Notes under the pieces: model-generated
What the model saw: only the letters and a program-made list of their open reading frames with translations
Database searches by the model: none
Told to the model about the DNA's origin: nothing
Assembly: GCA_003558065.1 (NCBI GenBank)
Contig: PWMU01000018.1
Location: forward strand, 1-34,219
DNA length: 34,219 nt
Source of the DNA: Opitutia bacterium
Lineage (GTDB): Bacteria; Verrucomicrobiota; Verrucomicrobiia; Opitutales; T3Sed10-336
Direction of reading: 5' to 3'
Made by a program: the position numbers and the translations under genes
Part shown: in pieces, positions 27,243-34,219 of the stretch
Numbering within the stretch: position 1 is the stretch's first letter
Layout: each line of letters begins with the position of its first letter

Positions 27243-27473
27243 TCCAATTGCGAGGCTACAGGCGCCAAACTCTTTCCGCCCGTGAAATAGGATTTTTTCC
27301 CGGGGGGTGTGGCGCGGCCGGTGGTCGCCCCCGCCTTCGCTGAATCCCGGGAGATGGGCGGGCCGGAAGTGCGCGGCGGGGGACTCCGGGGGTTAACCCG
27401 TCGCAAAGGGAGGGAAGTGCCTTTCCGTGGCGACCGGGGTTATCCGGGGAGATTCCGGGCCGATCCCGGCGGC

Positions 27474-28640
27474 CTACGGCTTTACGGCCACGCGCAGCAC
27501 ATCCTTATTCGCGATAGCGTAGTCGAAGGCCTCGGCGATTCTCGCCAGTGGAAAGGATTTCCCCACGACTCGATTGAAGGAAAAACGGTCGTGATGGGCC
27601 TCCAGGAAGCGGAGCGCGGTCAACAGGTCCCCCGGCGCATAATTGTGCACGCCGCTGAGCCGCAGCAGGCGGGTTGTGACCAGCCGGAGGTCGATCTCGG
27701 CCAGAGCTCCGGGGAAGACGCAGCCGGCCAGCGCGTAAGCCGCGCCCTGTTTGAGCGCGGGCAGGGCTTCAGCTACCGCCGGGGGATGCCCGCACACTTC
27801 GATCGCCGCGTCGAAGCCGTAAGACCCCGCGACCTCGCGGGAAAACGCCTCGAGCCCGCCGGGACCGGCCTCGTCGACGCGCAAAATGTGGGTGGCTCCG
27901 AATTCCCTGGCGAGCTTGAGGCGCTCGGGAAAGGTGTCGGTAACCAGCACCGCGCGGCACCCGCTGGCGGACGCGAGGGCGGCTGCGCAGAGTCCCAGCA
28001 GCCCAGCCCCCTGGATGAGCACCGCCTGGCCGGGGCGGATGTTGGCGGTGCGGTGGGCGGCAGCGACGGTCGCCATGGCGCAATTGGCAAAGACCACTTG
28101 GTCGAATTCCAGTGAGTCGGGAATCTTGTAGATTGCCGACCCCGGGGCGAGGTAAATGAAATCGGCAAAGCCGCCGTTGAGCGGCGGAAGCGTATCCACC
28201 GATTCATGACCGTACTTGAAAAGCGTCGCGCATTTCTGTGGCAGGCCGTCTCCGCAGTAGAAACAGTGACCGCAACTTGCGGCGACGCTCCAGGTGACCC
28301 GGTCGCCCGGCGCGAGGGGCTCCCCGGCGGCGTCCCTGCTCAGGTTTTCGCCCAGCCGCGAAACCACGCCGCAGATTTCATGGCCCAGGATCAAAGGCCC
28401 TTCCGGGGTGCGGTGGCCGAGGAAGGTGTGGATATCCGAACCGCAAATCGCGCTCGAGGCAACCCGGACGATCGCCTCCTCCGGTTCGGGGGCGGCGAGG
28501 TCGAATTCCCGGATCTCCAGTTTGCGCGTTTTCGGATCAAAGACCGCCCCCCGGCAAGAGGGAGGGAGTTCCGCATCCGGATCACGAACCTTTTTCGAAT
28601 TCCCGGGGGAGTTGCTGCTTGGTTTGGGACTGCTTGTCAT
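27474..28640 (-). CDS. zinc-dependent alcohol dehydrogenase, phosphonate-associated type
   Basis: This 388-residue medium-chain dehydrogenase oxidises an alcohol or polyol with NAD(P)+. The catalytic zinc site shows as ICGSDIHTFLG and LGHEICGVV, the structural zinc cysteines as CGHCFYCGDGLPQKC, and the cofactor fold as IQGAGLLGLCAAA. The stretch VTWSVAASCG...GLPQKC..LFKYGHE with LNGGFADF strongly resembles the family annotated as phosphonate-catabolism-associated alcohol dehydrogenase (TIGR03366-type), judged from memory and not searched. About 30 polar Ser/Pro-rich residues precede the core. The start at 28640 fits a promoter just upstream; an ATG at 28667 would add 9 residues. It is divergent from a cupin gene. 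Inferred role: oxidation of a hydroxyalkyl phosphonate to the aldehyde. Confidence 0.85.
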   Translation of the reverse strand: MTSSPKPSSNSPGNSKKVRDPDAELPPSCRGAVFDPKTRKLEIREFDLAAPEPEEAIVRVASSAICGSDIHTFLGHRTPEGPLILGHEICGVVSRLGENLSRDAAGEPLAPGDRVTWSVAASCGHCFYCGDGLPQKCATLFKYGHESVDTLPPLNGGFADFIYLAPGSAIYKIPDSLEFDQVVFANCAMATVAAAHRTANIRPGQAVLIQGAGLLGLCAAALASASGCRAVLVTDTFPERLKLAREFGATHILRVDEAGPGGLEAFSREVAGSYGFDAAIEVCGHPPAVAEALPALKQGAAYALAGCVFPGALAEIDLRLVTTRLLRLSGVHNYAPGDLLTALRFLEAHHDRFSFNRVVGKSFPLARIAEAFDYAIANKDVLRVAVKP

Positions 28641-28646
28641 TATGCT

Positions 28647-28676
28647 TGATAAGAAAACATTAGTCATCTATGTCAA
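28647..28676 (-). promoter_or_regulatory. possible promoter of the alcohol dehydrogenase
   Basis: A perfect TTGACA lies on the - strand at 28676-28671. An AT-rich TTATCA-like -10 lies 17-18 bases on, at about 28653-28647, just before the ATG at 28640. If used, the message would be nearly leaderless from 28640, and the ATG at 28667 would lie within the promoter. The same 50 AT-rich bases must also hold the promoter of the divergent cupin gene. Confidence 0.4.
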
Positions 28677-28689
28677 TTATTAGTTTTTA

Positions 28690-29043
28690 ATGAAGAAGCC
28701 GGCCAACCTCCTGAAAAATCTCCCTCCCCCCGATGCCGAGGAATTTTTCGAAACGCTGCTCGATCAGCCCGACTTTCGTCTCGAACGGATCGTTTCGCAG
28801 GGCCATGTCACGCCCCCGGGTGAATGGTACGACCAGGACCGGGACGAATGGATCCTGCTCCTGAGCGGCGGTGCCACGCTTCTGTTCGAACACGAGGAAC
28901 AGCCGGTCCGTCTGGAGGCCGGCGATCATCTCCACCTGCCGGCCCATGTCCGCCATCGGGTGGAGTGGACCGATCCCGCGCAATCCACCATCTGGCTCGC
29001 CCTTCATTTTCGCGGCAAAGTCGGCGCAGCAGCGCCCGGCTGA
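28690..29043 (+). CDS. small cupin-domain protein
   Basis: This is a 117-residue single-domain cupin. The fold is indicated by the acidic GEWYDQDRDEWILLLSG segment near residue 43 (in place of the HxH of typical motif 1) and by LEAGDHLHLPAHVRHRVEW near residue 75, which supplies three or four candidate metal-binding His. Such small cupins are common beside catabolic genes and may act as isomerases, sensors or metal-dependent lyases; the exact role is unknown. It is divergent from the alcohol dehydrogenase and 20 bases before the sulfatase, so it may be co-transcribed with the latter. Confidence 0.8.
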   Translation: MKKPANLLKNLPPPDAEEFFETLLDQPDFRLERIVSQGHVTPPGEWYDQDRDEWILLLSGGATLLFEHEEQPVRLEAGDHLHLPAHVRHRVEWTDPAQSTIWLALHFRGKVGAAAPG

Positions 29044-29063
29044 GAACAATCTCCCCCCGGGTC

Positions 29064-30545
29064 ATGTCAGGTTTGCAACAAGACCGCCGGAACGTGCTCT
29101 TCATCCTTTCCGATGACCAGGGCCCGTGGGCGATGGGATGCGCCGGCAATTCCGAAATAGAGACACCCAATATGGACCGACTCGCGGTCACCGGAATGAG
29201 GTTCGATAACTTCTTCTGCGCCAGTCCTGTCTGTTCTCCAGCACGAGCGACGCTCCTGACGGGGCGCCTGCCTTCGCAGCATGGGGTACATGACTGGATC
29301 AACGCCGGAAACACGATCGCGAAATACGAACCGGCGCGAAACGGTGAACTGATCGAGTATCTCAAGGATCAAGTTGGCTACACGGATCTTCTGTCGGCGG
29401 CCGGATATTGTTGCGGAATAAGCGGCAAGTGGCACCTGGGGGATTCTCACCACCCGCAAAAGAGCTTCGACTACTGGGGTGTTCATGCCAAAGGCGGCGG
29501 CCCCTACTTTAATGCACCGATGATAAGAGGCGGCGGAATCCATGAAGAACCGGGTTACGTCACCGATGCCATCACAGCCAATGCTCTCCGCTGGCTTGAA
29601 GGGCAAAAAGCCGGCAAACATCCCTTCTACCTGAGCGTTCATTATACCGCGCCGCATTCGCCCTGGTCACGCAATAACCACCCCACCGAGGTGTATGACC
29701 GTTACTACAATGATTGCCCCTTCAAATCCGTTCCCGAGCATCTCACGCCCCCTGACTGGGTTCAGAACGTTTCCATCCCGGTGAAAACGGCTGAGCAGCG
29801 TCGTGAGCATCTCAGTGGTTACTATGCTGCTGTAACGAGCATGGACAGAAGTATCGGGAGATTGATCGATTGGCTGGAAGCCAATGGCCTTCGAGAAGAG
29901 ACGCTGATCGTCTTTACGAGTGATAACGGGATGAACATGGGACACCATGGCGTGTATGGCAAAGGAAATGCCACATTCCCACTGAACATGTTCGAGGAGT
30001 CGGTAAAAGTCCCTTTTATTGTATCCAACCCCGGCCGCGTCGCACAGGGAACCGTAAACAGCGATCTGGTCAGCCAGTACGATTTTATGCCAACATTGCT
30101 TGACTACGTCGGGATTGAGAATCCGCAGCGCGAACAGCTGCCGGGAAGGAGTTTTGCCGGCGTATTTCGCGGGGCAGAAACGAAAAGTGATTCACACATC
30201 GTGGTATTTGATGAGTACGGGCCGGTTCGTATGATCAGAAATCGGAAATGGAAGTACGTCCACCGCTTCAACCATGCACCCAACGAGTTGTATGACCTCG
30301 TAAGTGATCCTTACGAGCAGCGCAATATGGCGGGAGACGTGAATTGCCATACTGTTGAAAATAGATTGCGGACCTGTCTGACAGAATGGTTTTCTCGATA
30401 CGTTATTCCGGAACGTGACGGCTCAATGAAACCTGTTACCGGGAACGGGCAGCTTGGATTGTGTTGGGAGAAGGAAGAGGGGAGGCTCCCCTTTAATCCG
30501 GGCTGTACGCGCCGGGCTGGAGTAAAAAATGAAAGAGAGTGTTAG
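29064..30545 (+). CDS. type I sulfatase (formylglycine-dependent), cytoplasmic form
   Basis: This 493-residue member of the alkaline phosphatase superfamily should hydrolyse a sulfate ester (or, less often, a phosphonate monoester). The ATG at 29064 is chosen because the family core starts 9 residues later (RRNVLFILSDDQGPW). Cys57 in PVCSPARATLLTG is the C-x-P-x-R site to be converted to formylglycine. Metal and substrate residues follow in GKWHLGD, YTAPHSPW and FTSDNGMNMGHHG. There is no signal peptide, unlike most polysaccharide sulfatases of this kind, so the substrate is probably a small imported molecule. No formylglycine-generating enzyme is in the window. The second half of the gene looks less GC-rich than its neighbours. 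Confidence 0.9.
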   Translation: MSGLQQDRRNVLFILSDDQGPWAMGCAGNSEIETPNMDRLAVTGMRFDNFFCASPVCSPARATLLTGRLPSQHGVHDWINAGNTIAKYEPARNGELIEYLKDQVGYTDLLSAAGYCCGISGKWHLGDSHHPQKSFDYWGVHAKGGGPYFNAPMIRGGGIHEEPGYVTDAITANALRWLEGQKAGKHPFYLSVHYTAPHSPWSRNNHPTEVYDRYYNDCPFKSVPEHLTPPDWVQNVSIPVKTAEQRREHLSGYYAAVTSMDRSIGRLIDWLEANGLREETLIVFTSDNGMNMGHHGVYGKGNATFPLNMFEESVKVPFIVSNPGRVAQGTVNSDLVSQYDFMPTLLDYVGIENPQREQLPGRSFAGVFRGAETKSDSHIVVFDEYGPVRMIRNRKWKYVHRFNHAPNELYDLVSDPYEQRNMAGDVNCHTVENRLRTCLTEWFSRYVIPERDGSMKPVTGNGQLGLCWEKEEGRLPFNPGCTRRAGVKNEREC

Positions 30546-30620
30546 GAACGTAACGTACCGGGCGGACATCCGGCCTGTGGTGGTTGAAGTTTAAATGTCT
30601 CTCGAACTACCTGGCGCGTT

Positions 30621-30667
30621 AATCCGGATTGTCTGATCCGGGTGGTTCTGCCGAGGGATCCCGGATC
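30621..30667. repeat. palindrome and hairpin after the sulfatase
   Basis: AATCCGGATT (30621-30630) is a perfect palindrome. It is followed by GATCCGGG (30635-30642) and its inverse CCCGGATC (30660-30667), 17 bases apart. It may serve as a transcription stop for the cupin-sulfatase unit, but there is no T tract. Confidence 0.4.
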
Positions 30668-30969
30668 GGAATAGAGCTCGTGGACACGGTCACCTGTCGT
30701 AACACTTTCGATTTCACGAGATTTCGGTAACGCTGGATTTCCTGATCGCCAGGTTCATCCTGAAACAAGGGGGAGGTGCCATTTCGGACATGATGGCAAA
30801 CGCCAGCGTGCCGGCGTCGATCCCAAGGGCTACAAGTCCAGGCACATGCCGGACTGGAAAGCGGACAACGCCTTCACAACTCCTACGGCTAGCCTGAGTG
30901 GCGCTCGGTTAGGGGGCTCGACCGGCGGGATTGGGCTTATGGAGAGTGGGAGATTCAGGCCGGTTGGTC

Positions 30970-31026
30970 GACACGCCCCACCATGCTGGCGCATGGTCCC
31001 CCCTCTCAAGAGCGGTGGGGTGTGTC
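30970..31026. repeat. nested inverted-repeat element
   Basis: The outer arms GACACGCCCCACC (30970-30982) and GGTGGGGTGTGTC (31014-31026) pair at 12 of 13 positions. Overlapping them is a second perfect hairpin ACCATGC-TGGC-GCATGGT (30980-30997), and between the arms lies CTCT-CA-AGAG (31003-31012). The arrangement allows alternative structures. It resembles dispersed intergenic repeats of some bacteria; copies elsewhere cannot be checked here. Confidence 0.55.
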
Positions 31027-31135
31027 CCTTGTACCCATCCTTCCATCGATCGACCCGCTTATCCGAGCGGCATTCCTCCATACCCCGTAAAGTGAGAGTA
31101 TGAAAAAAATGAGCAGCAACGACGATGGATTTCTC

Positions 31136-31453
31136 TCAGCCCGCATGAAACGCATCCTTTCCGATTCCCGCGATTATCGACAGAACTTCACCTGATGGGA
31201 ATTTCCCGATCGCAAACGACGAAGTTCCGCGTGGTTGACAAAGGCTATACGGTCGTCCTTTCGGAACTCTAATGACTTCACCTGCACACCCGGCGTTGTT
31301 TCGAGCGAAGCTACCATGCCAAAGCTCAACAAGCAGCCGTATCCATTCATCGAATCGTTCAGTCCCGAAAAACGCCGGCGATAGCGACGGACCCAAACCG
31401 CGTCCGCCTCCCGTCACCACGGCGCATTTCCCTGCAAAATCGATTGATCTCAT
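31136..31453 (-). pseudogene. decayed short-chain dehydrogenase/reductase
   Basis: Reading from an ATG at 31453, the first residues (MRSIDFAGKCAVVTGGGRG and LG) are a typical start of a short-chain dehydrogenase with the TGxxxGxG cofactor motif. About 40 residues later, instead of about 80, comes NNAGCAGE, the family's NNAG motif. A weak match to the next strand (GEVLSIIAG) follows before the frame ends at 105 residues, where an intact enzyme has about 250. The Tyr-xxx-Lys catalytic motif is missing. I read this as the remains of a gene with internal deletions. A chance resemblance of the later motifs is possible, but the N terminus is convincing. Confidence 0.6.
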
Positions 31454-31554
31454 AAGAAGTGTACGATTCTCAAGGTTGCAGGAAGGTTTTCGGACACGCA
31501 ATCATCGTGTAGCGACGAATTCGGCCCTCGGAGTTTCATCCAGGCCTGGATGAT

Positions 31555-33429
31555 TTACTCCCTGACACATCTGACACAGAAACCGAGATCCTTATTTAAC
31601 GGGAAACGGGTGACTTTGTCGTAATCGAGTTCCATCTTCCGCGACCAGGCGACACCGGAATCGCGTTCCGTTGATGACCACCAGTATCCGGCGCGCCCGC
31701 GGCTCACAAAATAGCCGGTGGAGGTTCGCAATCCTCCGGGCAAGGCCGAAAACCCGCTTTCGTCCGTCGCCGCTTCGTTTAGTCCGTCCAACCACCCGGG
31801 ATGACCGGCCGCCTCGGTCCGGGTGCTTTTTAACCGATTGACGACATCGGTGCCTCCGCCGCGCCAACCGGCCGCGTTGACTTCCTCATAGCTCATACCC
31901 AGATACATCTCCAGAATCTTCCAGTCGTCATCGGTCGCCATGCGCCACCCTTCCGGGCATAGGCCGGATTCATTGTCCGTGGCATACCAATTGTACAAAG
32001 CTCCATACGCCGCATACGTTTCTTTGTCGTTCTCATACCACGAGTAGGCGCCGGTCTTATTGTCCCGCCAGGCGGAATAGTCCTCTCCAGGAGAATCAAT
32101 CGGCGTCCCGTCACGATAATGCGTCACCCTGAGGTTTTCGGCCAACCACTCCTGCCCGCCTATGACCACCGTTCTATATTCGTTGCCATCGATATCCGTG
32201 ACCCCCGAGCCTTCCTCAAAAGAAAGGAGCCGTTCCCCGATTCCGATTCTTTCAAGCGCTGAACCTGCGGGAGGCCTGATGCCGAAAGGCTGGGTGGTGA
32301 TATAGGTCCCGCCCTCACCGAAGAAAGCCGCCCGGATATAACCGCCGACTTGCGACAGCTCGTTCAGGTCAATCGAGCCCTCATCATGAACGACCACGCC
32401 GCCGGATACCCATTTCACGGTTACGTACCGGGAGGCGTCGATTTCGATGGTTCCGTTCCGCCGATCCACGCTGATCGACTCAATCACGGGCGGCGCCGGC
32501 CCATCGTGTCCGTTCGATGTAATGACCGAAAAAAAGCGCCCCTCCTCCAGGCAACGTCGCACCGCATCCCTGGAAAACTCCGGCAGGACCAGCTCGACCC
32601 AACGGCGTCCGAGGCTCGACCGCGTGTGCATGTCGTCGGTCGCAAACCCCCAGACCGGCCGATCCGGCATCGTTCGGCTCAACATTCCGTCCCAAAAACT
32701 TCGATCTCTCCTGTTGTTCATCTCCTGTCCTACCAGGTTGTCGAAGCGTTCATAAAAATCGGCAAACCATCCTTCAAGGTCATCGGTGAGCACTTCCACT
32801 TTATTCCGCTCCCGAAGCCGATAGGGGTGCGCCCAGAACATCAACCCGTCGTCTTCGGTGACGGCTTTCAATGAGACCTCTTCTTTGCCCGCGCCGGTGT
32901 GCGAATCGACCCGTCCAAACTCTCCCTCATAGTCGCTGAACAGGCTCACCAGGTGGTTGTGATTGGATATCTCGTTTCCCTTTATGGAAATCATTCCCAT
33001 TTCGGAAGGATTCCGGTCTTCGTATTCCAATTCCTCCGGCTGAAGCGCGCCTTCGTTCAGGAGCCTTTGAGCCCGCACCGCATAGCGCCCCCAGGGAGCC
33101 ATGTCTGAGAACTCCGTCCAGGGATAGGTTACGGCATTGTGATCCGTGATCGCCAGAACCGTATACCCTAAGTCATGGTACCTATCGACTGCGGTGTTCG
33201 GTGCCAGGCGGCCGTCACTGCGTGTCGTATGCGTGTGCAGGTTCGCTTTATGGCGCGTGTCGGTCTCCCAGTCCGCGGTCTCGTAGGGATTTTGAATCTC
33301 CCATGCGGGAAGATCGGTCGCTCCCGTCTGAAGATTCGCGAACCCAAGCAACAGAACGGCGGCAACCAGCCGGCCACAGAGCAAATTGACAGCGTTGCGC
33401 CTTCCTGTCTTACGTAGCTTTTCTTTCAT
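31555..33429 (-). CDS. secreted PHP phosphoesterase fused to a FISUMP domain
   Basis: This 624-residue exported protein starts at the ATG at 33429 (AAGGA upstream) with a basic N terminus and hydrophobic stretch ending near residue 37 (signal peptide). A PHP domain follows ([11 protein letters not shown] near residue 63, [28 protein letters not shown]), with His/Asp metal ligands. After a beta-rich linker, residues about 410-624 form a Fibrobacter succinogenes major paralogous domain: [62 protein letters not shown] and the end [15 protein letters not shown] domains occur on secreted or surface proteins. A role in binding or anchoring at the cell surface is inferred; the phosphoester substrate is unknown. 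It is divergent from the threonine dehydrogenase gene. Confidence 0.88.
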   Translation of the reverse strand: MKEKLRKTGRRNAVNLLCGRLVAAVLLLGFANLQTGATDLPAWEIQNPYETADWETDTRHKANLHTHTTRSDGRLAPNTAVDRYHDLGYTVLAITDHNAVTYPWTEFSDMAPWGRYAVRAQRLLNEGALQPEELEYEDRNPSEMGMISIKGNEISNHNHLVSLFSDYEGEFGRVDSHTGAGKEEVSLKAVTEDDGLMFWAHPYRLRERNKVEVLTDDLEGWFADFYERFDNLVGQEMNNRRDRSFWDGMLSRTMPDRPVWGFATDDMHTRSSLGRRWVELVLPEFSRDAVRRCLEEGRFFSVITSNGHDGPAPPVIESISVDRRNGTIEIDASRYVTVKWVSGGVVVHDEGSIDLNELSQVGGYIRAAFFGEGGTYITTQPFGIRPPAGSALERIGIGERLLSFEEGSGVTDIDGNEYRTVVIGGQEWLAENLRVTHYRDGTPIDSPGEDYSAWRDNKTGAYSWYENDKETYAAYGALYNWYATDNESGLCPEGWRMATDDDWKILEMYLGMSYEEVNAAGWRGGGTDVVNRLKSTRTEAAGHPGWLDGLNEAATDESGFSALPGGLRTSTGYFVSRGRAGYWWSSTERDSGVAWSRKMELDYDKVTRFPLNKDLGFCVRCVRE

Positions 33430-33488
33430 ATTCCTTCGCCTTGTGGGTTCACTTAATGGCGATTGCGCATGATTGGTCAACAGAGGAA

Positions 33489-34219
33489 ATGTGTGCCCTG
33501 GTGAAGTCGCGGCGGGAGCCGGGCTTGTGGCTGGAGGACGTTCCGCTACCGGAATATGACTCCAACGACGTAGTGATACGGGTTCACAAGACCGGCATTT
33601 GCGCGACGGATCTGCACATCTACAATTGGGACAAATGGGCGCAGGAGACAATTCCAGTTCCCATGGTTGTCGGGCATGAGTTCGTCGGCGAGATTGTGGC
33701 GGTTGGATCCAACGTAAACGACTACCGTACGGGAATGATCGTGAGCGGGGAGGGACACCTCGTCTGCGGACGGTGCCGCAACTATATGGCGGGGCGGCGA
33801 CATCTCTGCAATCACAGCGAAGGAATCGGCGTAAACCGGCCGGGCGCGTTCGCCGAATATCTGGTGATTCCCAACGCGAACGTTTGGGAACACATGTCGG
33901 GGATCGACCTGGAAATCGCCAGCATCTTTGATCCATTCGGAAACGCCGTTCATACGGCGCTGCAATGGGAATTGCTCGGTGAGGACATCCTGATCACCGG
34001 CGCCGGGCCAATCGGTGTCATGGCAGCGGCGGTCTGCCGCCATGCCGGCGCCCGGGACGTCGTCGTATCCGACCTGAACCCGTGACGCCTTGACCTCGCA
34101 AAAAAGATGGGGGCGACGCGCCTCGTAAACGCCCGCGAGGAAGCAATCGAGGAGGTGCAAAAAGATCCGGGGATGGCCGAAGGATTCGACATCGGCCTCG
34201 AAATGTCCGGCTCGCCACA
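33489..34219 (+). pseudogene. tdh: L-threonine 3-dehydrogenase, interrupted by TGA and cut by the window edge
   Basis: Tdh oxidises L-threonine to 2-amino-3-ketobutyrate with NAD+. The ATG at 33489 ([25 protein letters not shown] upstream) matches the family start. [38 protein letters not shown] and [15 protein letters not shown] follow. An in-frame TGA at 34083-34085 falls where a sense codon (Tyr in E. coli) is expected, and the same frame continues correctly ([12 protein letters not shown], then [11 protein letters not shown]) to the window end. In the structural zinc site [15 protein letters not shown] the third Cys is Tyr. Two lesions at conserved places point to a decaying gene; a sequencing error at the TGA is the main alternative. 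The right end lies outside the window. Confidence 0.8.

Larger units (their letters stand above)
30546..31135. other. region without an intact gene
   Basis: About 590 bases after the sulfatase hold no convincing gene. A short open stretch on the + strand (about 30780-30900) reads like a coding remnant (RAGVDPKGYKSRHMPDWKAD) with no start or recognisable family. Several inverted repeats lie here. Together with the decayed dehydrogenase next to it, this looks like an eroded zone. A tiny open frame at 31100-31195 has no support. Confidence 0.5.

Noticed and set aside
31100-31195. A 31-codon open frame starting MKKMSSNDDGF
   Set aside because: Too short, no ribosome site, no family resemblance, and it lies in an eroded region opposite the decayed dehydrogenase.
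34083-34085. Selenocysteine or reassigned-UGA reading of the TGA in tdh
   Set aside because: Threonine dehydrogenases have no selenocysteine at this position, no convincing SECIS hairpin follows, and TGA is clearly used as stop in the overlapping hyp and hox genes.

Overview
The window is a GC-rich, densely coding bacterial segment of about 34 kb with 22 apparently intact genes, one gene cut by the left edge and two decayed ones. No rRNA, tRNA, CRISPR array or transposase was seen. A FISUMP (Fibrobacter succinogenes major paralogous) domain, a formylglycine-type sulfatase, secreted PHP proteins and an NAD-linked hydrogenase suggest a free-living anaerobe or facultative anaerobe of the PVC or FCB groups (for example Verrucomicrobiota/Kiritimatiellota-like). 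That placement is inference; the window holds no phylogenetic marker gene.

Region 1 (1-7.4 kb): the start of a P-type cation ATPase runs off the left edge. Divergent from it is a complete [NiFe]-hydrogenase maturation operon, hypA-hypB-hypF-hypC-hypD-hypE, on the + strand.

Region 2 (7.4-17.5 kb, - strand): a complete bidirectional NAD-reducing (group 3d) hydrogenase operon, hoxE-F-U-Y-H, followed by its endopeptidase hoxW. Pyruvate phosphate dikinase overlaps hoxW by 4 bases, and a PTS Enzyme I-like gene follows 162 bases later. The Enzyme I gene ends inside hypE on the opposite strand, so the maturation and structural operons converge with no gap.

Region 3 (17.7-29.0 kb, mostly - strand): the most novel part. 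An XRE-cupin regulator and a phosphonoacetate hydrolase (phnA-like) end at a clear terminator. Next comes an operon of two paralogous citrate-synthase-like proteins, a CoA-acylating aldehyde dehydrogenase, a HAD hydrolase and a secreted PHP phosphoesterase. A GlpT/UhpT-type organophosphate transporter with a large periplasmic insertion lies beyond. On the other side is an alcohol dehydrogenase resembling the phosphonate-catabolism-associated family, divergent from a small cupin. I infer a CoA-dependent route for a C2-C3 phosphonate (or an analogous sulfonate or organophosphate). A hairpin with a U-rich tract just before the first citrate-synthase-like gene suggests attenuation.

Region 4 (29.0-34.2 kb): a cytoplasmic sulfatase, about 1 kb without an intact gene (structured inverted repeats and a decayed short-chain dehydrogenase), a secreted PHP protein fused to a FISUMP domain, and a threonine 3-dehydrogenase gene with an in-frame TGA and a lost zinc ligand.
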